Origin: Dama dama
Taxonomy: Eukaryota; Chordata; Mammalia; Artiodactyla; Cervidae
Direction: 5' to 3'
Length of the DNA stretch: 64,000 nucleotides
Assembly: GCF_033118175.1 (NCBI RefSeq)
Contig: NC_083688.1
Coordinates: forward strand, 4,919,001 to 4,983,000
A program made the translations under genes and the position numbers. The notes under the pieces were generated by a model. It was not told where the DNA came from. It ran no database searches and saw nothing but the letters and a program-made list of their open reading frames with translations. Positions 10,138 to 22,115 of the stretch are shown piece by piece (within the stretch, counting starts at the first letter, position 1; each line of letters begins with the position of its first letter).

Positions 10138-10872
10138 GGGCCCGGGGCCCGGGCACCCACCAGCCCGTGACCGATGGCCGGTGCTGCCCACGGCCTGGCA
10201 GCCCACACCTCAAAGAGGCAGGAGGCAGAGACCCCCACCGCCTCTGCTGCTGCCGGCAAGGGGACCCAGGAAACCAAAGTCTGCCTGCCGCCCGCCTGGC
10301 TCCCCTCTGGAATCCTCCACTGCGGCCAGATCAGTTGCTGGCCTCCAGCCTCCCCCGCCACCCGCTGCCCCTTTTTGGCCGACAGGGTAGGTTTCTCTTG
10401 GGCAGGCAGAAAGCATAGACTGCAGAACTTCTCAAAGCCTCTTATTTTTCTAGCAACTCTATTTCTCCAGACCCAGAGGCCCTAGAGCTTCTATGGAACA
10501 TTCTGGATCTGACCCTCCCCCACCCCGTTCCCCATCCCTCTGGAACCCACCAGGCTCATGGGCCCGTTCCCCACGTCCGTCCCTAACTGCAGGGGAGACC
10601 AGGTCCTCCTCAGGAGGGAGGTTTGCTCACTCACTCCAAGGTTGCCCCGGGGCTCCCAGGAAGTCAGCTCCGAGGACTGGCCGTCCAGCCCCGGGTGACC
10701 CAGGCTGGGAAGAGGAGTCTGGCAAAGCGGACGCTTCCCGGCTCTAAACACACACGCCAGCTTCTCTCTGAAGAGACGCTCCTGTTTGAAACAGCCAAAA
10801 AATTTTCTCTTTTTGGTGTTGGTTAAAAGGGAACACAAAACATTTAAATAAAACTTTCCAAATATTTCTGAG
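10138..10872 (+). other. ALPL: ALPL 3' untranslated region
   Basis: About 735 nt from the stop codon to the presumed cleavage site. GC-rich at first, then AT-rich over the last 100 nt. No interspersed repeat seen. The end is inferred from the AATAAA at 10847. Confidence 0.85.
10847..10852 (+). terminator. ALPL: ALPL polyadenylation signal AATAAA
   Basis: Canonical hexamer in an AT-rich setting, followed within 40 nt by a GT-rich stretch (GAGTCTTTGTGGTCAGTG) that could serve as the downstream element. Cleavage is expected about 15-25 nt after the hexamer. Confidence 0.88.
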
Positions 10873-10984
10873 GACAGGACTGAGTCTTTGTGGTCAGTGA
10901 GGAAGAGACTGAAATAAGCTCACTTCTCTGGGGAGAGCTGGACTCGGGGCCCAGGAGCGCACGCAGGTGGGGGTGGGTGGGGAG

Positions 10985-11112
10985 GAGGAGGGAGTCTGCC
11001 GCTGACCTGGGGTCTTCACCACTCATTACCTGGGTGACTGTGGACAAAGTCCTTTGTGTCTCTGCCTCTCCGGGAGGCAGCCCACTGCGGGACTGCCATG
11101 AGGATTAAAGAA
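10985..11112 (+). mobile_element. MIR SINE fragment
   Basis: 'GGGTCTTCACCACTCATTAC', 'GGGTGACTGTGGACAAAGTC', 'GTCTCTGCCTCTCC' and 'CATGAGGATTAAAG' are MIR landmarks. Confidence 0.6.
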
Positions 11113-11429
11113 GAGTGCCTCTGGGCCCCGCAGCCCACAGCAGGAAGGCTTTCAAGTGCCCCGGGATACCCTGGCTGCGTGGTACCCTCAAAGAGCTGCC
11201 CGCCATGGCCGATGGCGTAGCCGCTCCCTTATCCATTCGTTCAGCAAGTATTGAGTGTGCGCCAGGCACTGTACCAGGCCCTGAGAGGTTAGTGGTTGCC
11301 CTCACAGAGCCTCGGCCTAGACAGTAATGGTGATCTTTCCATTCCTGATTGTCAAGGCCGGGTACAGACTCAGGGTTACACCTGATATTGGGGGTAGAGT
11401 CCCCCAGGTACCAGAATGAAAAACTCGAT

Positions 11430-11650
11430 CATGATGATAATGATGACAGTCCTAACAGTTAACGCTGATTATTTACTATCTGCCAGTCTCTGAGCTTGGT
11501 GCTTATGTGGCTTCATTTCATTTAATCTTTGAGAAGCAGGCCTCCTTCATCCATTCACGTTTATAGATGATGAAACCAAGGGTATACAAAGTGACATGAG
11601 TACCCAAGGTCCCCCCAAGCTGTGGAGCTGGGGTCTGATTCCAAAGTTCC
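11430..11650 (-). mobile_element. MIR SINE, reverse orientation
   Basis: 'AACAGTTAACGCTGATTATT', 'TTCATTTAATC', 'TTATAGATGATGAAACCAAG' and 'TGGAGCTGGGGTCTGATTCC' read in the reverse-MIR order. Confidence 0.75.
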
Positions 11651-12119
11651 CACACTTAATGACATCCTTTATTTATAATGCATTTCCAACCTCCTGCCAA
11701 CCAGGTCTGAGGCAGCTGGTACTAATGACTCATAACACACACTAGTTAAAAATGAACTCGGCAAGAAATTGTATGTTAGAAGCAAGGCATCCTTCAAGAA
11801 TGAAAATACCAGAAAAAAGAAACTAAAAATGCAGCTGAAAAAGAGTTCTCTTTAAGTTTCCCAGCAGTCCTGGCAGAAAGGGCTCAGCCAAGATGATGCT
11901 GGGATAGTAAACTACATGCCTACATTCTGGCCAGGACGGACCCTCACCTTTAACTGTACAGTGCAGCATTGTCATTTGTTGTTCTCATACCGTCTTCATA
12001 ATTTTTGCCATATCTCTATTGTCATTTTGTAAACACTTCTTTAAATTCACATTTAAGCAGTCTGTCTTTAAAAGTTCACCAGTACCACCCAAAGTCAATG
12101 TACAAGCCTCACTGGGGTG

Positions 12120-12185
12120 TGCAAACCACACTTTGTGTCTTAGGTTGGGTTCTCCAGAGGCAAGGATTTGAGTACAGTTTGTGAA
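12120..12185 (-). mobile_element. Old interspersed repeat split by a SINE (left part)
   Basis: 'TTAGGTTGGGTTCTCCAGAGGCA' resembles the edge of an old eutherian repeat. The sequence from 12284 to about 12450 may be its continuation after the inserted Bov-tA. Family not named. Confidence 0.35.
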
Positions 12186-12283
12186 GGGGCTTTCCGGGTG
12201 GCGCAGTGGTAAAGAAACCGCCTGCCAATGCAGGAGACGCAAGAGATGCGGGTTCAATCCCTGGGTTAGGAAAAGGAACCCAG
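12186..12283 (+). mobile_element. Bov-tA SINE head, truncated
   Basis: GGGCTTTCCGGGTGGCGCAG start, CCTGCCAATGCAGGAGACGC and GGGTTCAATCCCTGGG, ending before the Bov-A core. Confidence 0.85.
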
Positions 12284-13485
12284 GACGCACCAGACAGAGT
12301 GGGGAAGTGAGCCAGGAAAGGAAGCATGTGTGTTAAGCAGGTCACCATTATGGGCAACCAGGGCTCAGTCCCACTGTGGGCCTCCAGATTGCAAGGGAGA
12401 TGCATCTCAGGGTTATCTCACTGTGGAGTGAGGGAGCTGGGGTATTTATTCTTCAACTCTCCTTTCTCACTGGCTAAGAGCTGTTCCTGAAAAAATGAAC
12501 ACCCTGGCCCTTCCAACACACCCCAGGAAGGGCTGAGAGCAAGCCCCAAAGCCTGAGCAGGGACAGTAAATGCTCAAAGGATACAAGCAAAGCACCAACA
12601 TCGTTGATTAAACTTTGGGATGGGATTCAAAAGCACGGGCTGCTGCTGGTCTGGGAGGTAGGGGTTCCCGTCTCTGTTTCATCGCTTTCTCGTTTCCATG
12701 AGCTCAGGGGAGTTCTTTAACCTCGCTGATGTTCCATTCCTGACAGCTGAACGTACTGTCCCGGCACTGAGCCGAACATGCTGAGCTCTCAGGATCCCAC
12801 GAGGGACCAGGAGCTCCTGCCCGAGGCCAGGCTGTGGCTCATGCGTGTGTGCTTCGAGAAGAATCAGGGTGCTCAGACTGCTCCAGGGCCTCCCTTACCC
12901 AGGCTGGGCCCCGCACGCACCGTCAGGTCACTCATCGCCCCAGTATTCTAACTGTTGGTGGCTCTGAGTCCTAATCCAGCCAGGGGTCCAGGCAGAAGTC
13001 CCAGCTCCACCCATCCCCCCGTGGAATTAGAGGCTAAGGGTGACGGTAAGACATTTTCTCAGCAAGGAAGAACAAATCTAAGCTGACAAATCCTCTTCTA
13101 GTCAGCCAGATCACCCTGTCTTCTGTTAAAGAGAAATCCAGAATTTAACACAATGAGTTCATTTCTATCTCAAACATCTGGGGGTGCCTCTGGTCAGGGG
13201 CCTGGGACTCAGGCTCTTTCCACCATGTGGTTCTGCCCTCCTCTAAATTCAAGAGGTTCTATCTTAGCCAGAATATCTATCTAAATTCCATCTGGCCACC
13301 ACACTGAAGGACGAAGTGGAGGGGGAGGGGGGCTCACGGCTCAGGTTTTAACCTCTTCTTCCTGGAAGCGACACTCATCACTCCTACTCACAGTCCATTG
13401 GTGAGAACTAGTCACATGATTCTACCTGGATGCAAAGGAGGCTGGGAAATGTAGTCTTTGAGCAGACCCTTCCCTCCAACAGCTC

Positions 13486-14110
13486 TTCAGTTCAGTTCAG
13501 TAGCTCAGGACTTCAGCACACCAGGCCTCCTTGTCCATCAACAACTCCTGGAGTTTACTCAAACTCACATCCATCCAGTCAGTGATGATGCCATCCAACC
13601 ATCTCATCCTCTGTTGTCAGCTTCTCCTCCCGCCTTCAATCTTTCCCAGCATCAGGGTCTTTTCAAATGAGTCAGTTCTTCACATCAGGTGGCCTAAGTA
13701 TTGGCATTTCAGCTTCAGCATCAGTCCTTCCAATGAATATTCAGGACTGATCTCCTTCAGGATGGACTGCTTGGATCTGCTTGCAGTCCAAGGGACTCTC
13801 AAGAGTCTTTTCCAACACCACAGTTCAAAAGCATCAATTCTTCGATGCTCAGCTTTCTTTACAGTTCAACTCTCACATCCAAACATGACTACTGGAAAAA
13901 CCATAACTTTGACTAGACGGACCTTTGTTTGCAAAGTAATGTCTCTGCTTTTTAATCTGCTGTCTAGGTAGGATACTTTTCTTCCAAGGAGCAAGCGTCT
14001 TTTAATTTCATGGCTGCAGTCACCATCTGCAGTGATTTTGGAACCCCCCAAAATAAAAATCTGTCACTGTTTCCATTGTTTCCCCATCTATTTGCCATGA
14101 AGTGATGGAA
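13486..14110 (-). mobile_element. BovB/ART2A (RTE-type LINE) 3' fragment
   Basis: Largest BovB piece in the window. Read on the minus strand, 13866-14051 encodes a decayed piece of the reverse-transcriptase C-terminal region (motifs KSRDITLQTKVRLVKV and FPVVMFGCES), followed toward lower coordinates by the ART2A tail. No complete open frame. BovB is a horizontally acquired family widespread in ruminants (established knowledge). Confidence 0.9.
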
Positions 14111-14775
14111 CCGGATGCCGTGGTCTTAGTTTTCTGATTCTTAGTTTTCTGGTTCTCAGCTTGGGCACTCTTGGCACTTGGGGCCAGATGTCTCTCTGTT
14201 GTAGGAGGGTTAGCAGCATCCCCAGACCCTCCTCCCGAGATGTCTATGGCTGCCCCTCCCCCCACCGTTGAGACCTTTCCTCCACAGTAAGGAAGGGGTG
14301 TGGAAGTCTGGGTTGTCTTGTCTTAGCTTCACATGTGTTCAGGGCACCTTCCACTCATGTGCTCCCCAGATGTCACTGATTATCCTCACAGTGTTTTAAA
14401 GCACTGGGAACTTGCACAAAAGATTTGGAGTTCTGGCTTGGTTGAACAATTGGAAGGTCCGCTCTCCTTGCCCCACATTTCTGCAGGGCCGTGGTCAGTC
14501 AGAGCTGAGAGACAGCTGCCCGTCATGGGTGTACAGCTCCCGCCCGCCACAGTCCCCAGCATTCCTGTCTGCCCACCTACAAGAAGCCCCTGTGGACTGA
14601 TGTTCCCTGTCTGGCCATGGTGGAAACCGGGCTTGTGGCCTCTGCCTTATTCTGGGCCACACCTGGGAGACGACTGTAAGCGGGCTTCCTGTCCTCAGGA
14701 AGCTCATGTCTCATGGAAGAGAATGCCGGAGGGAACCCCAGCGCGATGGGGAGGCAGGGACTGTGGGGGGCAGTT

Positions 14776-15132
14776 GTCATTGTTGTTCAGCCGCTCAGTC
14801 GTGTCTGACTCTTTGCAACCCCATGGACTGCAGCACGCCAGGCCTCCCTGTCCTTCACTGTCTCCCAGAGTTTACTCAAACTCATGTCCATTGAATCAGT
14901 GATTCCATCCAACTGTCTCCTCCTCTGTCATCCCCTTCTCCTCCCGCCTTCAATCTTCCCAAGCATCAGGGTCTTTTCCAATGAGTCAGTTCTTCGTATC
15001 AAGCGGCCAAAGTAGTGGAGCTTCAGCTTCAGCGTCAGTCCTTCCAATGGATATTCAGGGTTGATTTCCTTTAGGATGGACTGGTTGGATCTCCTTGTGC
15101 TTCAAGGGAATCTCAACAGTCTTCTCCAGGAC
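14776..15132 (-). mobile_element. BovB/ART2A 3' fragment
   Basis: Shares the CGTGTCTGACTCTTTGCAAC end and the CAGGGTCTTTTCCAATGAGT and CCTTCCAATGGATATTCAGG landmarks with the 13486 copy. The coding frame is interrupted. Confidence 0.9.
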
Positions 15133-15649
15133 TTCTCCACTGGGGGCATAGAGGGGCACCTCACCAGCTGGGGGCACAGGTGGGATGGGTACAGAGATAA
15201 GGCAATGAATGAGCTGGGGCTTGACGAGGAGAGGAGGACTAGGGCAGGGCTTGAGGCCACAGAGGGGAACTTAGAGGGAACCCTGAGGGGAAACATGAGT
15301 GGGAGGACCTACGACTCCATTCCAAGAAGCGAGGGGTGACCTTGGAGACCCTGGGGAGTCAAGGAAGAGTCTGGAACTGGACGTGTGCATCGCTTTCAGA
15401 AGACCATCTTGGCTGCCAGCTTGGAGGGCAGCTTTGAGAAGAGCTAGAGGCTGAGAGCAGCAAGAAATCTGCTATAGGAGGCCAGGCAGGGGATGCTGGG
15501 GCCGTGGAGACAGGCAGGGAGAAGCAGGCCCCAAATCTGCGCCTGCGAGTCTCAGTCCTGCTTATGAAGAAGGAAACCAGACCAGCGTGTGAGTGGGTGG
15601 GTGGTCAGCAGACCGACTGCGCTGAGAGGGACGTCAAGAGGGGGCAGGA

Positions 15650-15880
15650 GACCTACAATGCACCTCACACCTACTAAGCACCCAAGACATGCAGTGGAGT
15701 TGCTGCCTCAGGGCAGGGAGTGGGGGCGTATACTGGACACATTCACATACCCCACCACCATCCCATGACCATCCTGTGACCCGGGCACTGTCATCCCCAT
15801 TTTACAGATGAGAAAGCTGAGGCTTCGCAGGGCGCAGTGACCTGTTCCGTGTTTCTTAAGTGACAGCTGCAAGTTGAACC
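15650..15880 (-). mobile_element. MIR SINE, reverse orientation
   Basis: 'ACACCTACTAAGCACCCAAG', then the highly typical 'CCCCATTTTACAGATGAGAA' and 'GTTGAACCCTTGACCC'. Confidence 0.75.
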
Positions 15881-16379
15881 CTTGACCCCCAAGTCCACTT
15901 CCCCAACCCGCTCCGAGGCACTCATCTCTCCAAGGAAAACAACCCAGACCCCATCGGCCGCAGAAGCCCTTCGATGGGGTGGTGAGAGCCCCAAACCAGC
16001 GGCGTTTATAATTAGCTCTGGTGGCTCACCCCCAAGACCTCCCACCAAGATCTAGCCCCAGCCGATCCGGGGGTGGGGTGAGGGGATTAAGTTCTCAGAA
16101 GAGGATTTGGGCTCCTGTGTGGCTTCCCAGGGCCTCCTTGTGAGGCTGCCTTGGTCACGGCGCCAGGCTCCTTTCTGACCCCTCAGTCATCTGCCCCCAA
16201 CCTCAGGATGGGGGGCACACACATGACCCACCAGCCCAGCAAGGGCAGGCCGGGCCAACTGGCCAGTACGTCGTCCCCCTCCCTGCCCACGAGAACCAAG
16301 GCTTAGAGTCGCTGAGGCGGTGGAAACACCGCTGCAAGCGGAGTCCAGACCTTTCCACGGGGCTCCCTGAGTCCCCGGG

Positions 16380-16520
16380 ACCCTTCCGAGTGCCTCACAG
16401 GGCGCCTAACCCGTTCACCCTCCCAGCCACTCTCAGAGGGCAGGGACTGCCGCTGTCTCTGGTCTACGGATGAGGAGACGGATGCAGAGAGAAATCTGAT
16501 GACTTATGAGAAGCCACACA
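16380..16520 (-). mobile_element. MIR SINE fragment, reverse orientation
   Basis: 'TACGGATGAGGAGACGGATG' core followed by 'AAGCCACACAACTCACAGG'; strongly diverged. Confidence 0.5.
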
Positions 16521-16554
16521 ACTCACAGGATATGGAGGAGGATATAAAGGCAAA

Positions 16555-16764
16555 ATTGGGCTTCCCTGCTGGCTCAGGCTGTAAAGCGTCTGTCTGCAAT
16601 GCAGGAGACCTGGGTTCAATCCCTGGGTTGAGAAGATCCCCTGGAGAAGGAAACTGCAACCCACTCCAGTACTCTTGCCTAGAAAACCCCATGGACGGAG
16701 GAGCCTCGTAGGCTACAGTCCATGGGGTCGCAAAGAGTCGGGCACGACTGAGTGACTTCACGGT
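16555..16764 (+). mobile_element. Bov-tA type SINE, near full length
   Basis: GGGCTTCCCTGCTGGCTCAG head, GGGTTCAATCCCTGGG B box, GATCCCCTGGAGAAGGAAAC core, and CGCAAAGAGTCGGGCACGAC tail. Confidence 0.93.
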
Positions 16765-17167
16765 AAAGGCAAACAGTGCGGCTGCAGGGTGTGAGATTTA
16801 ACCACGTGCCGGGCAGGGTGAGGGGTAAAATCGGGGTCAGGATTGTAACCCTGCAAAGATTCAAGGCGGGTGGGCTGCCGGCGTCAGTCAGGAGATCCTG
16901 ACCCCCTGGGCCTGGGCCCTTGTCCTGGCGGGAAGAGCCCAGCAGCCTTGGGCAGAACTGTTACCTCCCCCTGCCAGGGCCAGGCCAGGTGGCCCCAGGC
17001 TCTCCGAGGTCAGCCTGGCTTGACCACTGGCTGAAGGGCCTTGTCATCAGGCCTCCTGGCCCTCAGGTGACCTGGTTGGGGAACAGCGGCAGCTAAGAGG
17101 CTGTGCCCTGATGCCATGGGACTGGGCTGGGATGAGAAAGAGGGCTCTGGGGCAGGGTGTGGACAGG

Positions 17168-17362
17168 TTTTTGGTTTCTTTTTTTCCTGTTTGTTTATTT
17201 GGCAGCCCTGAGCCTTAGCTGCAGCATGCGGGGTCTTTGATCTTTGTTGCGGCCCGTGGAATCTTTAGCTGTCGCACGTGGAATCTAGCTCCCCAACCAG
17301 GAATCGAACGCAGGCCCCCTGCACTTGGTAGCGTGGAGTCTTGGACCCCCAGGGAAGTCTCT
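17168..17362 (-). mobile_element. CHR-2 type SINE, reverse orientation
   Basis: T-rich start (complement of the A tail), 'GGCAGCCCTGAGCCTTAGCT', 'GGAATCTAGCTCCCCAACCA' and 'CCCAGGGAAGTCT' as the reversed head. Flanks GGACAGGTT and GGCCAGGTT look like an imperfect target-site duplication. Confidence 0.85.
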
Positions 17363-17852
17363 GGCCAGGTTGGAGGTGTGGTCATTCCCTCTTCTCCCAG
17401 AGCCCTTGCAGGGCCTGGGCCTGAGTAGCTGCTGCCTGTTCTCAAGGCATGCGGGTACCGTCCCCACCCTCGTGGCGGGAGTCAGTGCTGGAGGGGTCTT
17501 TGGCCCTGAGCCCTCTACTCCTGGGGATCTCCTGGGGGCAGACCTCCTCCTACCATCCCCAGACAAACTCAGGGCTGGAGTCAACTTCTGCACCAGAGAG
17601 GAAGGCAACCAAGAGAGGCTCAGACACCAGGCTGAAGTCACACAGGAAAATGGGCAGAGGACCCCAGCCAAGGGCAAACCCCCGGCAAAGGGTCCTCACC
17701 ATCCCCTGACCCCTGGGCACTGCGGGTGCCAGGGAGAGCAGAGGGAGGACTCACAGGGGCCTAGCGCCTGCCTCAGGCTGGCGTTTCAGTACCCCCCCCA
17801 CCCCACCTCTTCCAGCTCTCTTAAGTAGGGCACATTCATTGACTCTCCTTTC

Positions 17853-18074
17853 CAGTTCAGTTCAGTTCAGTTGCTCCGTTGTGTCCGACTCTTTGCGACC
17901 CCGTGGACCACAGCACGCCAGACCTCCCTGTCCATCACCAACTCCCGGAGTTTACTCAAACTCATGTCCATCAAGTCGGTGATGCCATCCAACCATCTCA
18001 TCCTCTGTCGTCCCCTTCTCCTCCTGCCTTCAATCTTTCCCAGCAGCAGGGTCTTTTCTAACGAGTCAGCTCTT
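17853..18074 (-). mobile_element. BovB/ART2A 3' end
   Basis: Starts with three AGTTC repeats, then TGTCCGACTCTTTGCGACCC, through CCTTCAATCTTTCCCAGC to CAGGGTCTTTTCTAACGAGT. It is the reversed 3' end, encoding a decayed version of the RT C-terminal tail. Confidence 0.9.
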
Positions 18075-20465
18075 AAATGAAGGTCCAGAGAGTGACTGGG
18101 GCCCTTCTGCGGCTGGTGGTCAGCGAAGACCAGAGGTGGTTGGGCTGTGACTGAGTCGGTAAGATGATAGCTTTGCAAGGAGCTGGAGGAACGATTATTC
18201 CAAGTGGGGTAAAGCAAGTGCAAAGACCCAGGGACAGGAATAAGCTTCACATGCGTGAGCGACAGACATAATCAAAGTGGCTGGAGCCCAGAGAAGGGGG
18301 AGACAGTAGGTGAGTTAAGGTGGGAGGGGTGGACGGAACTGTGTCCCATGGGGAACGACAGGAAGTGCCTGCATCTTCTGTCTCAGGGGAAGGTCAGACG
18401 CGCGAGTGACACGATCCAGCTTATGCTTTGGAAAGATCGCTCTGGCTGCCAGCTAGCGACCGGGAATGCCAGGAGCTGATGCTGGAGGGCAGTCCAGAAG
18501 CCTTTCCGTTGCCGCGGGTGGAGGTGGTGGTGGCTTGGACCAGCTAAGGATGGTGGTGGCGGGAAGGAGCTGGATCGCAGACACGTTTGGGAATTGAAGC
18601 CAGCCAGGCTTGCTTATGGACTGAACCCTGGGGGGCAAAGGAAACAGTGGAAGCAGGGATGTGCCTGGAGTTTAGCATCTGAGCACCTAGGCAAAATGTC
18701 ATCTGTGGGTATGATGGAGCAGATTTGGGGAGAAAATAGTTGGTTTGGATCACGTTAGCTTGGAGATGCCCGTTGGACTTTAGACACGCTGGTAGGAAGT
18801 CGGAAAAATTCTGGAGTTCAGGCAAGGAGCCCAGGAGCTGGAGGCAGAAGGACAAGGACCACTATGGCGCTTAAAGCGATGGGGCAGGGAGAGGGGGAAC
18901 GTGCCCAGGGTCACGGGGAGCCGGCGGCTGGGACTGGAGCTGGGATCTGTCAGACTCCACAACCCATGGGGGCTCTTTCCACTCCATCAGGCAGTCACTG
19001 GGAACAGAGGCATAGGGGTATAGGGGGGTGGGCTACAGGATTCAGTGGGGGCAAGAAGAAGCCCCTGGAAATGAATTTGGGAAAAGTTGAAATCCTTCCA
19101 GCCTGGGCTGCCCACCCCACCACTACAGCCTGGTGGAGCTCTTGCCGAGCAAGGAGTCCTGACCTCTGCCCATTGTACAGATGGGGAAACTGAGGTCCAG
19201 AGGAAAACAGGACTGAATGCGAGGTCTTCTGCCTGGCAACCCTGGCGTCTCCACCTACCACTGAGGAGGGTTCCTGTCTGAATCAACTCAATGGTTGAGT
19301 TGAAACCACCCAAAAATGATAATCCTGAAGGGGGTGGATGTTTCTCTTGAGCCCTCAGGGAGACCCAGGGCCTGGGGCCTTTCCCTCCTGGGCTCCCCCC
19401 AAGGCCGTGTCTCTACCCTGCCCTACCCAGGCCTGTGTCTACGCAGTCCAGCCACCTCCAGCCTTTAGGATCCCTCCAGTCCCTGGCGGGGCAGCCTCAA
19501 GTCTAGCACCAGGCATGGCTCCTGCCCCACGGCCAGGATCGAGGGCCCCCCTGGCCCCCGCCCAGACCACCCAGCGCCAGGGCCTGGCAGAGCCCAGCGG
19601 GGCCAGTGGGCAGTCTTCCCAGGCCGGCCAGTCGCGGTCTGGCTCCGCCCGAGGGGGGCTGCGGTCTGGGAACCACTAGCTGTCTCCTTGGGGAAGCAGC
19701 TGGGATCTCCAGAACAAATAGGGAAACCACAGGCCCGCGCCCCACCCGAGGAGGGGAGCTGCCTCTGGCCTCATCTGCAAACGCCAGTGGGAAGGAGCAT
19801 GCGGACAGGGAAGGCTGGGGGGCGGGGGGCTCGAAGCCCCTGGGAGTGGGGCGGGCCGGGGGGTGTTGCTTGGCTGAGCTGGGGTGGGGTGTCTCCTGGG
19901 CCTCAGGCCAGGAACCAAGCCTGGGAATCAGACCGATCTAGCGTTTGTATCTGGACTCGGCTGGTGATTTCGTGATTCTGTGCCTCAGTTTCCCCTTCTG
20001 CAACAACGGCCGTGGTCGCCCCGGCCTCCCAGAGCCGTGGTGACGTGACCTGGAGTTGGCTCTGTGCAAAGCGCCCAGGCTCAGCGCCTCAGGCAGAGTA
20101 GGCCTGGAAGGACTTCAGTCCCTGGACCATCTGGTTCACCAGGAGCCAGAACAATCCTGGGGGATTCCTGCGCCTGGCAGGGCAGGCCGGGACAACCTCG
20201 CTGATTCAGAGCTGCGGGGAGCGGGGGCCGGGGGAGCAGCTGACTCCACTGAAAGCCGCAATTAGAGCTCAATTTACAGGGACGCTGTTAGTTCTTCCCA
20301 GGCCCGAAGTGATTACAGGCTCAGAGCTAACCCGTTACTGATGGGGTGACACGCAGAGGGTCCCGTCCAGGCTAAGGCGGGGTGTCCAGCCCCTCCCCCT
20401 CGCTGTACGCCTGGGGAAACCGAGGCCCGAGCAGGTGGGACGGGCTCCAGGTCACACCGCAGGCT

Positions 20466-20480
20466 GGGGGGGGGGGGGGC
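20466..20480. repeat. Poly-G run
   Basis: Thirteen or more consecutive G on the + strand; the length is prone to sequencing error. Confidence 0.6.
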
Positions 20481-20734
20481 TCCTCGTTGGCCAACAGCCA
20501 GTCCAGGCTCCAGCCCCAACTCTCACTTCTGTCCGAAGGATGGGTGCCTTGCCGATCTGGAAGCCAGAGGCACCTTGCGGGAGCTGAACTTCCTTGAAAA
20601 GGAGAGATAGGGGCCAAGAGGGCTGAAGCCCCGAGAGGAGACGGGGGCTGTCGGGATAGCTCAGGGAGGCTCGGGTCCTGGGGCCTGGACTTTGGGGCCA
20701 TCCACTCCCCCGCCCAGCCCACAGGGGCCTCAAC

Positions 20735-20945
20735 ATGCTACCAGTGATGACAGCAAGTAGTCATGACAGCTCCCCCTTCTGAAGCTCTCACCGAAGGCTG
20801 GCCTCATCTCACACCTTCACTGTGGCATAGGAGGGAGCTGCTAGCCTTATCCCCATTGTAGAGATGGGGAAACTGAGGCTCCAGCTGGTCAGTGACTGGC
20901 CCAGGCTCACGCGGGGAGCCAGCGGCAGCGCCAGCCCTGGAACAG
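20735..20945 (-). mobile_element. MIR SINE, reverse orientation
   Basis: 'CATCTCACACCTTCACTGTG', 'CCCCATTGTAGAGATGGGGA' and 'AACTGAGGCTCCAGCTGGTC' in reverse-MIR order. Confidence 0.65.
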
Positions 20946-21931
20946 GTATGTTCCGACTGAGGTTGGGTGAGATGCCACAGTCCTTTTTCCCAGGGCACAG
21001 AGCCAGGCTGTCCTAGTGAATGGTAACAGTGAGGGGAGAATTAGCAAGTGAAAAAACGAATGAATGAACGAGCAAAAAGGCTGTTCAAGGGACTCCGCCG
21101 TGGGGGAGGTGTGGGAGAGCCACAGGCCTCTCCTTTGTTGCCCACTCCAGGAAGACCCCTGAGATTACTGGGCTAAAGGAAAAGGCCCAAATCTTACCTC
21201 CACAGAAACAAGTGTCCTCAAGTTTCTGGGTCCCAGGAATCCCCCAACTTATTCAAATGTCCCCCTAAGGAGCCCTGAGCAGCCACCTCTTTGGCCTGCC
21301 CTCTGCCTTAGTCCCCACCAGTCCCTGGGGCCAGAGGTCACCCTCCCCCAGTTCCCACGCCTGACCTGTACCCTTGCCCAGGCTGGACCCTGAGTAGGGG
21401 TTGGGGTCTGCGGGGAGAGCGGGGTAGGCATCATCTCTCCATGCCTTCTCCCCACTTTCTCCTCCTCCTCTGCAGCTCACTTTGGGCGTCCCCCGGGGTG
21501 GGGGCAGCACACCAGTTGGATCCAAGCAGCTTGGGAGGTCGGTGTTGGAGCCTCTGCTGGCCAGGCACCCTCCCACTCCCGTGGGCATGGGCTGGGAGAA
21601 TTCTTCACTCATTTGACAAATAATTATGAAGCCCCTACTATGTGCCAGGCCCTGGGTGAGGCTCAGGGGCTCAGGAGAGACCCTCCTTTCTGCTGGTTCC
21701 ACTGAAGAGGTAGCTGGTGTCGTGTGAGCTCCACCCACCAAGCTCCCGAGGACTGCCCCTGCCCCTTCGCCTGGAGGACTGAAAGCTGCCTGCGGGCGGG
21801 AGCCGTGCCTCCCCCATCAGACTGGGATTTCCCCAGGGTCTTGCTACCACATCCTTGCCAGGCGGGGGCGCCCTCAGTCTCTAAAACCTGCTGTTGCTAA
21901 AAAATTTCCCACTCTTAAAGCCTCCCAGGAG

Positions 21932-22115
21932 AGGGCTGCCAGATAAAATATAAGATGCCTAGTCAAACTCAAATTTCAGATAAACAAGGGAGGATTTTTA
22001 GTCTGTGTCCAAACATTGCATGAGGTATACTTAAACTAAAAAATCCTCCCTTGTTTATCTGAAATGCAACTTTACCTGGGCTCGTGGGTTTCTACTTGCT
22101 AAATCTGGCAACCTT
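21932..22115. mobile_element. Palindromic MER53-like MITE
   Basis: Near-perfect inverted repeat: TTTCAGATAAACAAGGGAGG at 21976 returns as its complement near 22045-22065 around a loop of about 40 nt. Outer ends read GGCTGCCAGATA and AAATCTGGCAACC. The layout matches a small non-autonomous DNA transposon I recall as MER53; the family name is from memory. Confidence 0.7.

Larger units (their letters stand above)
1..10872 (+). other. ALPL: ALPL gene, 3' half (exons 7-12 by human numbering)
   Basis: Tissue-nonspecific alkaline phosphatase is a GPI-anchored ectoenzyme that hydrolyses phosphomonoesters such as pyrophosphate and pyridoxal phosphate outside the cell and permits bone and tooth mineralisation. 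Six exons of 144, 70, 135, 192, 120 and 266 coding nt (927 nt, 308 codons plus stop) join in phase with AG/GT borders. For a family length of about 524 residues this corresponds to residues 217 to the end, so exons 1-6 and the promoter lie left of the window. Seen: motifs GGRIDHGHHEG, TADHSHVFTFGG and HETHGGEDV, and four N-x-S/T sequons. No frameshift or premature stop occurs, so the copy looks functional. It converges on RAP1GAP with about 14.8 kb between the two poly(A) sites. Confidence 0.97.

Noticed and set aside
9729..10418. Open frame of 229 codons (+) over ALPL exon 12
   Set aside because: It is a shifted frame across an intron, the last exon and the 3' UTR; the true frame has the zinc-ligand motif and ends at 10137.
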